From Dichotomocladium elegans (Eukaryota > Mucoromycota > Mucoromycetes > Mucorales > Lichtheimiaceae): a DNA stretch of 64,000 nt. The notes beneath the pieces are model-generated. The model worked only from the letters and a program-made list of their open reading frames with translations, ran no database searches and was not told the DNA's origin. The stretch is from the NCBI GenBank assembly GCA_025716815.1, contig JAIXMN010000004.1:1736001-1800000 (forward strand), in the 5' to 3' direction. Of this stretch, positions 33,643 to 46,127 are shown piece after piece (the stretch's first letter is position 1; the number at the start of each line of letters is the position of its first letter). A program made the position numbers and the translations under genes.

Positions 33643-33795
33643 TAGTGGCCGCCTGTTATAGTGATACCCTCGGTTCAGGAAATGGCATCACTATAATGAA
33701 TTGGAATAAGCCTTACCTGATGATTTTGTTCTGTAAAGTGTATCGCTACAATGAATTATCATTATAATGAATATCACTATGAGGGGGGGCCACTG
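33643..33795. mobile_element. pogo-type MITE, copy 2
   Basis: A 153-bp relative of the element at 16489-16660. The ends are TAGTGGCCGCCTGTTATAG and GGCCACTG, with TA on both sides (33641-33642 and 33796-33797). It shares TCACTATAATGAATTGGAA and other internal blocks. Compared with copy 1 it lacks about 19 bp of an internal repeat, and its right end has degenerated to a G-run. Confidence 0.85.
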
Positions 33796-34642
33796 TACAT
33801 AATTGATTTCCCGTTAATCCTACCATCTGAATGCTTGTATGAGACTAGTCAAATAAGAAATAATAGATAATATATACTTTCGCGTAGAAAACCGCTTGTT
33901 TACTCTCAATTCCGTGTATGTGTGTGACATTCGATTTGTCATCACGCGTAAAGATTTCTGGGCAAAATCCGATTTATAATCAACGATCCATGTCCCTCCG
34001 TCTATGTGTTTCTGTATGACCCGGAGGTTTTCTCAATTGAAAAAGACGTAAACAAACGCAAAGTTTTTCCGAGATTTTTTTTATCACCCATCCTCGGCCC
34101 CAACACATGTTCTCCGCAGTCGTGGACAAGACAAGATGAGGACACGCGCCTGATTTCACCTCGTTTTGTGGTACAGCAGCATCGTGCAACGCGTTGGGCC
34201 CATTTCTTTCCTTCTCTCGCAATCCATTATTCATCTCGTCAGGCCGAACGGTACCAGAAAATAATAATAATAATATACTATACGCCAAAAATGCGTCTAT
34301 GCCAAGCAGTACCCCTCACCACTACCACCGACGACGCATTGCCTCTGCAAGCAAGGAAAAAATAGTTCCACTGGCTCTTTCCCCGGGGCGATGATGATCG
34401 TCGCTGTCGCCACTTTATACCTCACCCGTAGAACTCCTTTTTTTTTTATCGTGACGTACGAACAAGCAAGAACACTGCTCAGTCTGCAGTGGCATCGATT
34501 TCATTGTTCCATTGCTGGAAGGTTTACAAACAGTGCATAATAAATATAAAAGAGAGAGGGAGGGAAGAGAACACCAAAACTGAGACTGTGGATGAAAGAA
34601 GATGCGAAAGAGAGAGAGAAGGGAAGGAAGGGAGAAAGATAT
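33796..34642. other. Intergenic with a repeat fragment at 33937-33990
   Basis: Bases 33937-33990 match the dispersed segment at 7145-7215 and 15480-15540 in reverse orientation. The rest (34000-34640) contains no recognised gene and probably includes the 3' UTR of the Def1-like gene. Confidence 0.45.
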
Positions 34643-37587
34643 CTACTGGCTCCAATAGGGTTGCTGACGGCCCATCGGAGACGGTTGCTGCTGCTGTTGT
34701 CCTCCTGAGGGAGGTTGCTGGTAATACTGCTGCTGGTAGTGGCTAAAATAGTTATTGGGATTCATGGCCTGCTGGAATCCCTGTGGCTGTTGATGATGTG
34801 GTGCTTGCTGGCCACCACTTCCCGATTTATCGCTCTTGCCTCCTGCTCCACCTTGTGATCCGCTTGCTGCTCCTCCAGCAGCGCCTGCACCCTGACCTTG
34901 CTGCGACAATGGCATCTGCTGCTGCTGTTGTCCCGCACTACCAAGGAAGTTGGGGAGTTGCTGTTGCTGGTATGCTCGCTGATAGTCCTGGAGGCCGCCG
35001 AGATGGTGCTGTTGCTGCTGCTGCTGTTGTTGTTGCTGCTGCTGCAACCCACTCATGTCTTCATACCCGCCATACATGTTCTGAGTATACGGAGAACCGT
35101 AAGGCGAGGCAGCTGAACCACCAGCGCCGGCATTGGGCTTGGCACCTGCACCCGTGGCAGCTGAGTGCCCGTACATATTTGGGTACATGCTCTTATTGAT
35201 GAATGGTTGGCCATATGTGGGCTGCTGGTAACCAAATTGATTGGGCATATAGTAATAAGGATAATAATTCAGGCTATTGGGGTACAAGTGTTGAGCCGCG
35301 GCAGCAGCTGCGGCGGCGTTGGGAGCATGGCCCGCCGACTCCTTGTCACGAGCAGTCTGGTACGATGAAGCTGAAGGGGAATGGCAATACGCACTTTGAT
35401 CATAGTAACCCTATCGTTGCCGTGGTGACATTTCGTGTTACCCCATGCCATGCAATGCCATATGCTTTCCCTTCTCCAGTCAGCATCAGTATCCCACGTG
35501 CTTACCATGGCAGCCCGATGGGCATCCGCACCATAGATGCCATAGTCAGGTATCGAGCCCATTGGATTAATCCCAAAACCAGATATGTTTGAAGGAGGCT
35601 GACTGGCAAGATATGAATTGTTATAGCCAGAAACTTGCTGTTCCATGTTAAGCAGATGAGGCTGCTGCGGGAAACCAGGTTGCTGGTGCTGTTGCTGTTG
35701 AAGATGGTGCATCGGTGCTTGTTGTGCAGACGTACCAGCGCCAGAAGGAGGAGGCACACCCTCAGTAGGCGGTTGCTGTTGATGGTGATGATGGTGATGT
35801 TGCGACGGCTGCTGTTGTGGCTGCTGTTGCGGTTGCTCCTCGGGTTGCGCCTTTAGCGAATCAACTGTCGGAGCACTGAATCGCTGCTCCAATGCCGCTT
35901 CCTCTCCAGAGTCATTGACGGACTCACTAACAACGATCCGCGTAAATATGAAATCCTTCTAAATTTCCGATTATAGCCATCACATTACCTCTTGGTTGTG
36001 TGCAAGACTGTTTCGGTCATTTGTATAGTCTCATTAACAGTACCGTCATCCAAACTCAAGCTGCCGAACTTGACACCAATCGAATTAATCGATGCGCCTG
36101 TATCAGGAAGGACGACAGGAACATCTTGCTTGAGGCGTCGACTCGTCGTTGCCATTGGTTTTCTAGATGTGCTGATGGGTTCTGGCAATGCCTCTGCGGC
36201 AGCAGAAGTGGTGTTCTCGGCCTCGGCCTCGATAGATGACGCCTCAAATGACTTTCCTTCGACCTCTTTGAAGGGCTCATTTTCTTCTTTAGTAATCTTA
36301 GCCTCAGTCGAAGTCCAAGCATCAGTTAATGCTGCAGAACTGGACGAGTCTTGTTCCTTTAATGCTGTTGACGCTGGCTCGTCCCAACCGGGTGTCTCAT
36401 GAGACTTTTCTTGCGTACTAGACGGAGCGCCCCATCCATCACCGCTGAGGGTTGATGCTGCTGCCGGGGCGTCCCATTCACTCTTTGGTGCGGTGTCCTG
36501 CTCCTGGGTCTGTTTCTGAGGTTCAGGTTCAGCCTTTGGTTTTGACCTAGACAGAAAGAAACAAACAAGGGTCAATAAACAGCGACAAGATGAGATGATA
36601 CACGCTAATTGGTAAAAAAAAAACTTACTTGAGTAGGCTAGCCCATGTCTTCGGTTGCTCAGATGACGAGGGTGCGCTGGTCCCATTATTATTGTCGGGT
36701 TCTACTTCAGATTCGGTGGTGTCCCATCCACCGCCTGTTGATCCTGTCGGTGCTATTGGATTTGAGGGCTCATCCCAGCCACTGGTACCGGCAACTTCTT
36801 GCGAAGAAATAGACGCACCCCGTGCGTCAGCCGTATTCTTCTTTGCAATGGCTGCCCATGACCCGCTGCCGCTGAGAGAGTCTGATGACTTCGATGGAGC
36901 GGTTGTCGCAGGACCCCACGCAGCAGTATGATTGTTGGTCTGTTTTGGCACACGAGATGTTGCCAGGCTCGCGCCACTGTTGGCACCGCCGCGGCCGCCT
37001 TGTCGATTATTTTATTTTATGACGTTAAGAAAATTGAGAGGTACGCGTCAGCATGGACCACAAAGCAAAATACCATATTATCTAGTGGTTTTTACCTCTT
37101 CTCGCTCGATCGCCGCCTCCTCGCTGCGTAGGACGGTCTGTTTTTTGGTATTGTTGCTGTGTGGAAGGTAAGGGTGGTGGGGGAACGGTGGATGGGGTGG
37201 TCACTGCTTTCGCTTTTTGTACGGCTTCTTTCTTTGATTTCTTAGTCTTGACTTCGTCCCACTGGGATACAAGGCCTGAAAGGGAAAAATGGGTTAGGTT
37301 ATCATGACCTTAAATAAACCCTTTAAACCCACCGACTTCAAAAGAAGGTAGCCTGTCCTGCTCTTACCCTCACTGATGCGGTCTATTGCCACCTCTAGAT
37401 CACCATCGGCATCTTGAATGGCGAATATGAGATCATCGTCAGACCAGTCTGGAAATAGCTCTCTGAGTGTGCCCAGGTGGGAGCCATATCTCGACTTGAG
37501 CCTCTTTAAATCGTTTAGTTCAGCAGACGAGGAGGATCTGCCTCCTGATTTCATGGACTGTGTGAAGCGTGATCCGTGTGATGTCAT
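34643..37587 (-). CDS. DEF1: RNA polymerase II degradation factor Def1-like (CUE domain)
   Basis: Six exons on the minus strand: 37587-37368, 37275-37096, 36998-36629, 36546-35989, 35926-35506, 35356-34643; 2463 nt, 820 aa. Def1 promotes ubiquitination and removal of stalled RNA polymerase II and has telomere roles. The N-terminus carries a CUE-type ubiquitin-binding fold (LRELFPDWSDDDLIFAIQDA with DLEVAIDRISEG, about residues 38-73), followed by LVSQWDEVKTKKSK. Then come an Arg/Gly stretch, repeated GW motifs (SGWDEP, GGGWDTTE, GDGWGAP), a conserved KFGSLSLDDG and a long Gln/His/Asn/Tyr-rich C-terminus, as in fungal Def1. All splice phases agree. The Q-rich part rests on CAG/CAA runs, so its length may vary among strains. 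Confidence 0.88.
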
Positions 37588-39233
37588 TGAGCTTGTATGA
37601 GTCTAGAGAGAGAGAGAGAGAGGAGAGAACGGGAAGATAGAAAAATAGAAAGAATGGCAAAACGGCGAGCGTTAGAAACAACTCTTCCCTTGCTGTCACT
37701 TCGCAAAGCGCTCCGCTTGCTCCACGCGTCTTTCCACGCGCTCTCATCAGCATGATTTACATTGAATTGTTCTTTCGCTTTTCCCTAACCCTCTCGACGT
37801 ATAGTTGATATTTGGTAAAATGCCACAATAATGTCACGAAAGAAAAAACGAACAGAGCGGAACCTGCGGAATGGGTCTTTCACCCTCTCCCTCCCTCCCT
37901 CCCTCCCTCCCTCGATGGCCGCACGGAGTTCAATTGGTCCTGCGGGTGCTGCTGTGTGAGGGTGAGTCCACAAAAAAACAGCCCAAATTCGTGTGATGTC
38001 AGGTGCTCCTGAGCACGATCATGGACAAATCAAATTCGTTCAATTGCTGTCGATCCCACCTACACACAATCCAGTCTCATTCATCGTAATTTTTTATCCG
38101 GGACGCGTTTTTCTTCATACGATATTTTTTCTTTGAGATACTGAAAATCCATGGGAGCTTGAAAATACTAACAAAAAGGTATTAATCCTTGTATTACATT
38201 CAAAGAGAAGACAGCGAGTCTGCAAGTAATGAAACTTCCAATGTCAGCTCGCCACGGATGGCCCGTGCTCACTTATCCTAACAGCATTCTCATCTTTAGG
38301 GTGGCGTACGTGACTGACCAATATCTCTAGGCAATACTATAGGATGTTGTGCACAGACGTGCGCATAAGTTGCAGCTCAGATGCAGATGGTTGTCAGCAT
38401 CCTGTCAATGTTAAGCATCCGTATCCATGGAGTTTTCAAAACCGCCAATATAAATTATCCATCATTTGCAAGACCATGTATATATTGTTGACAAGCAATA
38501 TAGGGTTTATTGGAGGAAACTGTAATTCGTGCGTTTCTTTTTGGGGGGGAGGGAGGCGCAGGGAACTGTCACTCTATGGAGAAGTAACCAAACAATATCG
38601 TCTTTGGTCCTTCATAAGCCCATGTATGCCTAATGTTTATGTGGATGGGAATATTTTAAAGACTATCCGATTGCTTGTAGAAAAATCCACGATGTCTTTC
38701 TTGGACATAAATCAGCAGGTCGCTCGGGCTTCGCCTGTAAAAACCAACCCATAGTGATGGTCTTTTATAGGTCAGAAATACAATAGCGTCAACAATGATG
38801 TTAAAAGTCTGGTTGACAAAGGGCAAAAGATGATAAGTACCACATTGCTTGGCTGCATTAACGTATCGCGATGGATTAATAACTGTTGACGCTGCTGAAA
38901 ACCTGGACTCGGACCTACTGAATCAACTGTTGCAGTGCCAATGATGTTATTTATGTTTTATCCAGGGTCGGCTCAGTTATCTTCTCAGCACCCGTGGGAG
39001 CTGCTGTCTGTTCAAAAGGGACTGGGATCAAAGCTCTTGATCTGAGAATGTTTGGGCAAAGCTGGAGGACGACCCTTCTTTCTCCCCGTTGCTGCCGGCG
39101 CTTAAATTTTTGAGACACACTCTTTCCCCCTAGTAGGAGCGCGAGGTGCGTTCGGCCCACCCTTTCGACTTCCTCTCGCTCTCCCCGTCCTTTTTATTAT
39201 TACCGTCTCCGGCTTGGGAATTAAGCTAAAACC
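37588..39233. other. Intergenic between divergent Def1-like and AP-3 beta genes
   Basis: About 1.6 kb without a recognised gene. It has a GA run at about 37605-37621, CCCT repeats at about 37885-37912 and a CT-rich stretch at 39165-39200 that fits the AP-3 gene promoter. An open frame at 38344-38754 has no recognisable motif. Confidence 0.45.
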
Positions 39234-42200
39234 ATGGAGGTCACTGATTACATCAACAAGGCCATGACCTTTGCGGAAAATGCTGCCAAGTTGTCCCAGA
39301 AGATGTCCCAGGGCCTTGTTGAGAATGCTCGCGAATTCGGATTTCCAACTGGCGGCGAATCGGGTGCTCAGTACTTCGATACGTCAGAAGAAAAGATGCG
39401 CAACATTAAACGTCAACTGGATTCTAAGAACGATAGGGAGAAGCTAGACGGACTTAAGCGGCTGATTGCAGTACGTCCTTTTCACAATAGAAAAAAAAAC
39501 TACGGCTTTGGCTTCGGGGCGGGGTAAGGGGAGTGAGCGAGAAACGAGAAATGACCTATTACATGCATATACGCGTGCATCCACACCATAGATGATATCA
39601 AAGGGCAGGGACGTCTCTGAATTCTTCCCGGATGTTGTGAAGAATGTAGTATCGCAAAATATCGAAGTTCGCAAGCTGGTGTACATCTATCTCCTGCGTT
39701 ATGCCGAGCAAGAGCCTGATCTTGCTCTCCTTTCAATCAACTCGTTTCAGAAAGACCTGAGCGACAAAAACCAAATCATCCGTGCCATGGCACTTCGTGT
39801 GATGAGCGGTATCCGCGTCCCCGTTATCAGCCCTATTGTGATGCTTGGTATCAAGAAATGCGTAACAGACCCAAGCGCTTATGTTCGAAAAACAGCTGCT
39901 CATGCGATCCCCAAATGCTACAGGTAGAAGAGAAAAGAGGGCGTATCGACACTGAAATTGAACTCTGCTACTTTTCATTTTGTGCAGCTTGGACGAGACA
40001 CAAAAAGATGCCCTCGTAGAGATTATTGCCACGTTACTCAAGGATCGCTCAACGATCACTATCGGAAGCACTATCATGGCCTTCAATGAAGTTTGTCCGA
40101 ATCGATACGATTTGATCCACCCATGTTTCAGGAAACTATGCGGTGTACTTGCGGATTGCGACGAGTGGGGTCAAATGTCTATACTTGGACTTCTGCTACG
40201 CTATGGGCGGTAAGCTAGGAAATGAACACATACTGAGGGGAAAGAGAAGCTGATTTGATGGATCTATAGTTCTCAGTTTCAGAACCCCAATCCCCATGTC
40301 AGTATTGGTTCAAAGAAAGTATTGATGAGTTGAAGAGGCTAATAGACTTCATAGGGCGAAGACAAGTCGCGGCTGCCACCCAAAGCAGTAACTATTGTCC
40401 GAGATGACCGTCACTTTTATAGCGATAATAGCAGCGACGAAGAGGAAGTTCAGCCAGACGATGTCTTGCAGCTGGATCCAGATCATGAGCTTTTGCTGAA
40501 AAGCTGTATACCCCTCCTCCAGAGCCGGAATAGCGGTGTAAGTGGGTGGATATTGGAAGAAAAGAAAGAGAAATACTGAGATCTATTATGAAGGTGGTCC
40601 TGGCTGTTGCTCGGCTGTTTTACCACTTGGCACCGGCTGCTGAAGCTCAGAAAATAGCTCGACCTCTCGTCCGTTTACTGAGAAGTCATAGAGAATTGCA
40701 ATATGTTGTTCTGAAGAATATTGCAGAGATGGCTGCGAGCCGACCGGTAATGTTCATTAGGCGCAGTAAAAAGGGATGTTTACCAATAGCTTTTTAGTAT
40801 CTTTTCGAGCCCTACATCCAACAATTCTATGTGCGTTCCATGGAACCGGTTTTTATCCGCGATATCAAGCTGGAAATCTTGACAAGCATCTGCTCTGAAG
40901 CAAGCATCCACACCCTATTGAACGAGTTCCGGGTATGCTATGTGACATTGTCTTCCGAAGAAAATAAGACCACGTTACCAACCCATTTACACTAGCAATA
41001 TGTCAAGAATTACAACAAAGATTTCGTGGCTGCCACGATCCAGGCGATCGGCCGGTGCGCCACGAACGTTACTTCCGGTGCAGACCGATGCTTACGGTTG
41101 CTGATGAAGCTTCTCCGTAGTAAAAATGGTAAATATTCGCGTGGGGCAGAAGAAGAGGCATCGTCGCTGACGAGGAGTTTTATATGAAGAACTGGTGGTG
41201 GCGGAATCTGTCATCGTGATCACAAGGCTCCTGCAGATGTGTGGTGAGGAGCGCAAACGGTCTGTGGTCGCTCTGGCCAAGCTACTAGAAACGATCAAAG
41301 TGCCGATGGCCCGGGCAAACATCATTTGGTTAATCGGACAGCATGGTGAGACGATGCCAAAAATAGGACCTGACGTACTTCGCCAAGCATTGAAGAACTT
41401 TGGATCCGAGGTAGGGCAATCTATTCCATATCAATGTTCAAGTCTGAATGAACCTGATTGCACACATCATTGACTCGGTTATCGTTTTGTGCACGAATGG
41501 ACCATGTAGGCAGATCTAACAAAGCTTCAAATCCTGACCTTGTCTGCCAAACTTGCCTGCCTCAACACAGAAGATCCCATTATAAATACATTGAATCAGT
41601 ATGCGCTCAACCTTGCACGATACGACATGAGCTATGATGTCCGCGACAGAGCCCGTTTCCTGCGTGTGCTGACAATGCCGCTCACAAATGAAATGTCACC
41701 AGGTCTGCAGGCATTGCGACAGCACGCGAAGAACGTCCTCTTTGGAGACAAGGAGCCTCCAGCTCCGGACAGCGCTGAAGGTAAATTTGAAGATAACAGC
41801 TACCTCTGATTGAGAGGTAGATACGGCTGTGGGGAGGCCAGGGGGAAGATGCTGACCATACACTATGCGTATATTACTAGTGAGGACTGAGTATACTATC
41901 GGATCTCTTTCCTTGCTTGCCAACCAGCCTTTACCCGGCTATGTGCCGCTGCCCGACTATCCGGAGGAGCCACTCGATCCATCGGTGCGCGACGTGGAGG
42001 AGCTCGAGGGCTGGGCTGGTAGCCGCACGATCAATGTTGAGCAAGGCTTTGGCAGCGATAGCTTCGAAAGCAGATATCGCAATCCATCGATGGCGTCAAC
42101 AGCCTTGTCAGGTGTTGAAGCCGTTGGCTTCCATAGTGGGATGGCGAGCGGCGTCAGGAAGGGCAATGATTATGATCTTGATGCATTCTACGACACATCA

Positions 42201-42386
42201 TCTGAAGAGTCTGACGAAGAGGGGACTGAGGGCTCTTTCACGGATGATGACGATGATTCGGAAGAGGAAGACGAAGACGAAGACGAATCTTCGTCGGAAG
42301 AGGAAGAGGAATCGAGTGGAGAAGAATACGAATCAAGCGAAGAAAGTGATAATAGTGACGCTCCTGTATTATTGCATAAAAAGTAA
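39234..42386 (+). CDS. APL6: AP-3 adaptor complex beta subunit
   Basis: Eleven exons: 39234-39470, 39592-39923, 39988-40209, 40270-40297, 40355-40537, 40594-40746, 40798-40932, 40996-41128, 41190-41410, 41510-41780, 41881-42386; 2421 nt, 806 aa, about the size of yeast Apl6. AP-3 carries cargo directly from Golgi/endosomes to the vacuole. The trunk (about 1-650) shows the adaptin solenoid: [60 protein letters not shown], and later [19 protein letters not shown] Ser/Asp/Glu-rich hinge ends the protein ([12 protein letters not shown] and similar), as in beta-3 subunits. A large C-terminal ear is missing, as in yeast. Exon 4 is only 28 nt. Confidence 0.95.
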
Positions 42387-42711
42387 AAACAGGAAGTCCC
42401 CTTTTACCCTATATGCACAATATCCATATATACTACTTGAAGCTACACAGAGAATTACAGTTTCTCGGGTTCACTTTGTTAATTAATGTGACAACTTATG
42501 AACAAAGTGCCTTAGGCACCGGATTTACAACAGATTTACAGGATGAAGGGGATGGATCTCCTAGAGAGTCAAAAAAGTATGGCAGCATCGGGGGATAGTA
42601 GTAATAGGAAGCACTAGCTGTGGATGGCCTGGAGCCGTAAGGAGGAGAGAGTCATGATGGTATTAACGCTATAATGGATAGAATATACAAAAGAAACGAC
42701 CTATTTTTGTT

Positions 42712-43926
42712 TTAACCTTGCGAGTGGCGACGGAAAAGGAAAACGGGTTCCGGCGGCAAGGCATAGAATGGTGGAGCGCTAGGCGTATATGCGGGCGGTG
42801 GACCCTCGGGGGGCTCGACCGGAGACGCAGATAATGCATGTGGAGTATGAGGATAATGCTGTCCTTGTTCGTATTGAGGGTAACGTTTATTCTGCTCGGA
42901 TGGCGAAGGATGCTGGTTACTGATAAGGCTGGAACTTCCTGTCGTTGCCATTGCTGAGGACGACGATCCTGTTGTTTGACTAGATGGAAGCTCGATCATA
43001 CCATCAAGTTCTTTTGCGGTGGGCGCGGAGGGCGCAGGTGTCGCCTGGGAAATGGTCGAGATGATATTTCGCCTGCGTTCATACGTGGATTGATCGAGAC
43101 TGGCCAAGAAGGGCTCGGGTGCTGGGGGAGCAGATGGTATCGGCATCGAGTGGTCCATATCAGCCGGCGATGGCGTCGTGCGGGCCAGTGGAGGTGTTGC
43201 TTCTGCTGTAGCTGTGACCAACAAACCGCCCCTTGTCGTTGATGTCGTGTCGATTGACGCCACGTCGTTATTATTGTGATTACTGTTGCCGTTACAGCTG
43301 CCGTTATTGCTGCTGCCATTCACCCGCAATGCCTCTTCCTCGGCTTCAAAGCGCTTACGCTTGTTTGTCCGCATCCGTGTAAACACAAGTACCGATACAA
43401 CCACTGCAATTGCGCCAACTCCTCCCACGACAGATAAGATAGTGATCATACGTCTCAGTGCTGCTTGATCCTGCTTGAGCTGCTCGGTCACATTATTATC
43501 GTTACTTGGATCTGACGCGCTGTTGTTGCTGTTGTTACCCGAACCGCCGCTGGAGACGTCTTGCTGATTACCATGGTCATTGTCGTTTGGGTACACATTG
43601 CTAGTGTACTTGTTCCCGTCGCTTGGTATGACAACAACCGTGGTCACATTGGCAAAGACGGACTTGCCTTTCGAATCGGCTTTTGTTGTCCTGTCAATCG
43701 TTTGTGAATCCTTTTCTCCGTCATCAGGTCCATCTCGCTCAGCATGCCGCCAGTAAGCAGGAGCAGTAGGTTCTGGCTTCAGCGATTCTGCTAGAGACAA
43801 TTGGAAATGGGTCGGTAATGCAGGCAAGTTCGGAATTCCTGACCCAGGTGCCGGTGATGCTTCGACAAATGCTGCAATCGCGGTAAGACAGAAGAGAAGA
43901 ACAAGCGTCGGAAAGAATGGGCTCAT
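42712..43926 (-). CDS. Single-pass membrane protein with signal peptide and PPxY tail (unidentified)
   Basis: The minus-strand frame is open from 44085, but the start at 43926 gives a clear signal peptide (FFPTLVLLFCLTAIAAFVEA), hence 404 aa. The outer part is Asn/Ser/Gly-rich with several N-X-S/T sites. One transmembrane segment follows at about residue 165 (ITILSVVGGVGAIAVVVSVL), with a basic stop-transfer sequence (RMRTNKRKR). The cytosolic tail is Ser/Pro-rich and ends with GPPPAYTPSAPP, a PPxY-type WW-binding motif. This layout (type I receptor or wall-sensor-like) is common among uncharacterised fungal plasma-membrane proteins. I do not recognise a specific family. Confidence 0.75.
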   Translation of the reverse strand: MSPFFPTLVLLFCLTAIAAFVEASPAPGSGIPNLPALPTHFQLSLAESLKPEPTAPAYWRHAERDGPDDGEKDSQTIDRTTKADSKGKSVFANVTTVVVIPSDGNKYTSNVYPNDNDHGNQQDVSSGGSGNNSNNSASDPSNDNNVTEQLKQDQAALRRMITILSVVGGVGAIAVVVSVLVFTRMRTNKRKRFEAEEEALRVNGSSNNGSCNGNSNHNNNDVASIDTTSTTRGGLLVTATAEATPPLARTTPSPADMDHSMPIPSAPPAPEPFLASLDQSTYERRRNIISTISQATPAPSAPTAKELDGMIELPSSQTTGSSSSAMATTGSSSLISNQHPSPSEQNKRYPQYEQGQHYPHTPHALSASPVEPPEGPPPAYTPSAPPFYALPPEPVFLFRRHSQG

Positions 43927-44509
43927 TCGACGTCTGAGGGAGAGGAGAGGAGGACGATAAAATAGAGCAGGCTTTCTGGGAAATGGAAAGGGGCCACAAG
44001 GAGGTTGAAAGAGGAGAAAGGAGATAGTGGAGAGACACCAAGAAAGAGAGGAAGGTATTCGGAATTGTTTTGGGGAAGATGACACTATTGCAGTCCCTCA
44101 GTGTATCTCGCGTGTATGTGTATATACATATATATAAAGGTATGTATATATATGTATATATGCAAATTGAAACAAAGGAGACACCTGTTGGCATAAAAGA
44201 GGGTTATATAGGTGTGCAGCAAGACAATAGCAGGATACTACGTGTGGATGTCGACGAAAAGGATCTTTCATATTCCTCATGAATGGGGGTGGGTCCGTGC
44301 ACTCTCTTTTTTCCATGATCAGGTACTGTGCCTGCTTTGTTTATTCTGCTATAGATAACGAATAAAAAAGCTGCAAACAGTTATCGAATCGAAAGTATCG
44401 AGAGTCTGAAGTTTCTTTTTCTTTACTATCACTTCAAGAAACAAACCTGTAACTTTTGCTGTGTAACTGCAAGTGGCATTTTACGTTTTATTGATGGGGA
44501 TTCTATTAT
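43927..44509. other. Intergenic with an alternating TA/TG tract
   Basis: A TATATA/TGTATA-rich tract lies at about 44110-44163. It and the sequence up to 44509 contain no recognised gene and presumably hold the promoter of the 42712-43926 gene and the 3' end of the next. Confidence 0.5.
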
Positions 44510-45091
44510 TTAAGCTCGTTCATCGAAATTCACGACTTGTAGCTGTTGTCTGCCCTGCGGTGGCCTAATATCCATCGACCTGCGAAGGCTGACCCATTGA
44601 ACAGAAGCTACAGACTTGCGTCCGATTGATACAAGTACACTTGCTTTACATGGTTCATTGTTGCCTTTATCATTCCTACTCTTATTTCGCCTTGGTAAAC
44701 TCCCGCTGCTTGAAGATTCCTCTTCTCGTTCTTCAGATGTGGTGGTTACTGCTTCTGTGGTTCCAGGCGGTTCGACCATTACTATTGCTCTGGCAGACTC
44801 CATCGAATTCAAGTCATCAACTGCTGCAACTTTTTCTGTGCTTGGCGATGTTGCTGCTACTGCTAAGCTTCGGGTAAGTTCAAGGAGATTGGAGGCGCGC
44901 TGTTGTCGTCGTTGTGCTCTGCTCTTCGCCCAACGGTATGTGGCCCAAGCAAGAATAATGGCAGCAATAAGGATTCCTGTGACAGCAACCACAGAGAACC
45001 AAAATGATTGTGATTGCCCTTCTTCTCCTCGCCGGACAACCTTTCTAGCAGCTTCGGCATCTGCACGGACGGTTTTTGCCACAATGATCAT
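44510..45091 (-). CDS. Small single-pass membrane protein (unidentified)
   Basis: The longest frame begins at 45376, but I prefer the ATG at 45091: a TATA-like ATATAAAT (about 45151-45144) lies about 60 bp upstream, and the shorter 193-aa product starts with a sensible membrane topology. A basic N-terminus (AARKVVRRGEEG) precedes one transmembrane segment (FWFSVVAVTGILIAAIILAW), then a basic WAKSRAQRRQQR stop and a Ser/Glu-rich cytosolic tail with SLPRRNKSRND. No family was recognised. The neighbouring gene at 42712 has a similar plan, but I see no sequence similarity. Confidence 0.55.
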   Translation of the reverse strand: MIIVAKTVRADAEAARKVVRRGEEGQSQSFWFSVVAVTGILIAAIILAWATYRWAKSRAQRRQQRASNLLELTRSLAVAATSPSTEKVAAVDDLNSMESARAIVMVEPPGTTEAVTTTSEEREEESSSSGSLPRRNKSRNDKGNNEPCKASVLVSIGRKSVASVQWVSLRRSMDIRPPQGRQQLQVVNFDERA

Positions 45092-45700
45092 CCTCCAGCA
45101 AAAGGGGAAGGGAAAGAGAAAGGCTGGCAGTTCCCCGGACCAATTTATATTGCTGATCCTGACTACCCCTTTAAACTGATCAACTTCACCAGCCTGCTTT
45201 CTCGCCCCTCTCATCCTTTTAAATACAGATTGGACGTTCAAGTAGCGGGAAAAGATCTCGCCTAACTGTATCACTGCAGTAGCAGCAGCAAAATTTTTAA
45301 GGATATTGCCATACAAAGCAGTAGTACAACCCTTCACATAACGGCGCATAGGCATGCAAATATCTCTAAATTTCACCCATTTTATTTCACTTTACACTTT
45401 TCCTCAAAAAACAAGAAAGCAAGGTATAGTCCTTTTTACTTGCATCTGCATATCTTAAACTTACTAGCATTTCATATCTGATTTCTAGCATACCTGCTTC
45501 GTCATAATCACGTGCACGGTCGAGCTACTCCTTTTCCTATGCTTAGTGAGGGATGCGGTCATCTTCTTCAGAGCGAGGTGTCGGCTGGATGCGTCATTTC
45601 GTATCCACAGAGATTGTGATTTGTGAGCAGAAATTATGCCCAGCGGGTTCGTTCTCGTCTCACCCAGGCAAACTTTATTGCGACAAAATATAAAAAAGCT
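45092..45700. other. Intergenic, nothing recognised
   Basis: It contains the promoter of the small membrane protein gene and the 3' UTR side of RPL22. No other gene was seen. Confidence 0.4.
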
Positions 45701-46127
45701 TTACTCCTCGTCCTCCTCAGCCTCATCGTTGGCAATGTTGAAGTAACGGAGCTCAAAGGTCTGCTTGTCGGTGGCAATAACACGGAGCCAGTCACGGATC
45801 TGGTTCTTCTTCAAGAACTTCTTCGTGAGGTACTTGAGGTAGCGCTTGGAGAAGGCAATGGTGGCAACGACGACGATCTTGTTGTCGCCAGTGCGGGTGA
45901 TGGTGACAGCTTCGCCCAAGTTGTTGGTGCGGCCCTCAACCTTGATGCGGTCGTGAAGGTACTTCTCCTAAGCAGAACGGTGAGTACACACGCTCGTTCT
46001 GGCAGTCGATAGACGTTGCAGCGATACTTACGAAGGCAGCAGCATCGAAGATCTTGTCATTGGCAGGGCCAGAGCAGTCGATGACGAACTTGGACTTCTT
46101 GTTGGCAGCAGACTTGACAGGGGCCAT
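45701..46127 (-). CDS. RPL22: 60S ribosomal protein eL22
   Basis: Two exons, 46127-46032 and 45967-45701; 363 nt, 120 aa. A large-subunit protein lying near the exit-tunnel side of the ribosome. It begins [20 protein letters not shown], and the intron falls between FDAAAF and [18 protein letters not shown]. The signature [19 protein letters not shown] then [14 protein letters not shown] follows, and the end is acidic (EAEEDEE). Length and sequence are standard. Further intron sequence may exist in the 5' UTR upstream of 46132. Confidence 0.96.

Noticed and set aside
34762..35199. ORFs opposite the Gln-rich region
   Set aside because: CAG/CAA runs keep several frames open; only the minus-strand Def1-like frame has splice partners and conserved motifs.
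42712..44085. Start at 44085 for the PPxY membrane protein
   Set aside because: The internal Met at 43926 begins a standard signal peptide; the 53 upstream residues look like translated leader.
44510..45376. Long version (288 aa) of the small membrane protein
   Set aside because: The extra N-terminal part overlaps a TATA-like box and has no sensible topology; the start at 45091 is preferred, though an upstream exon cannot be excluded.
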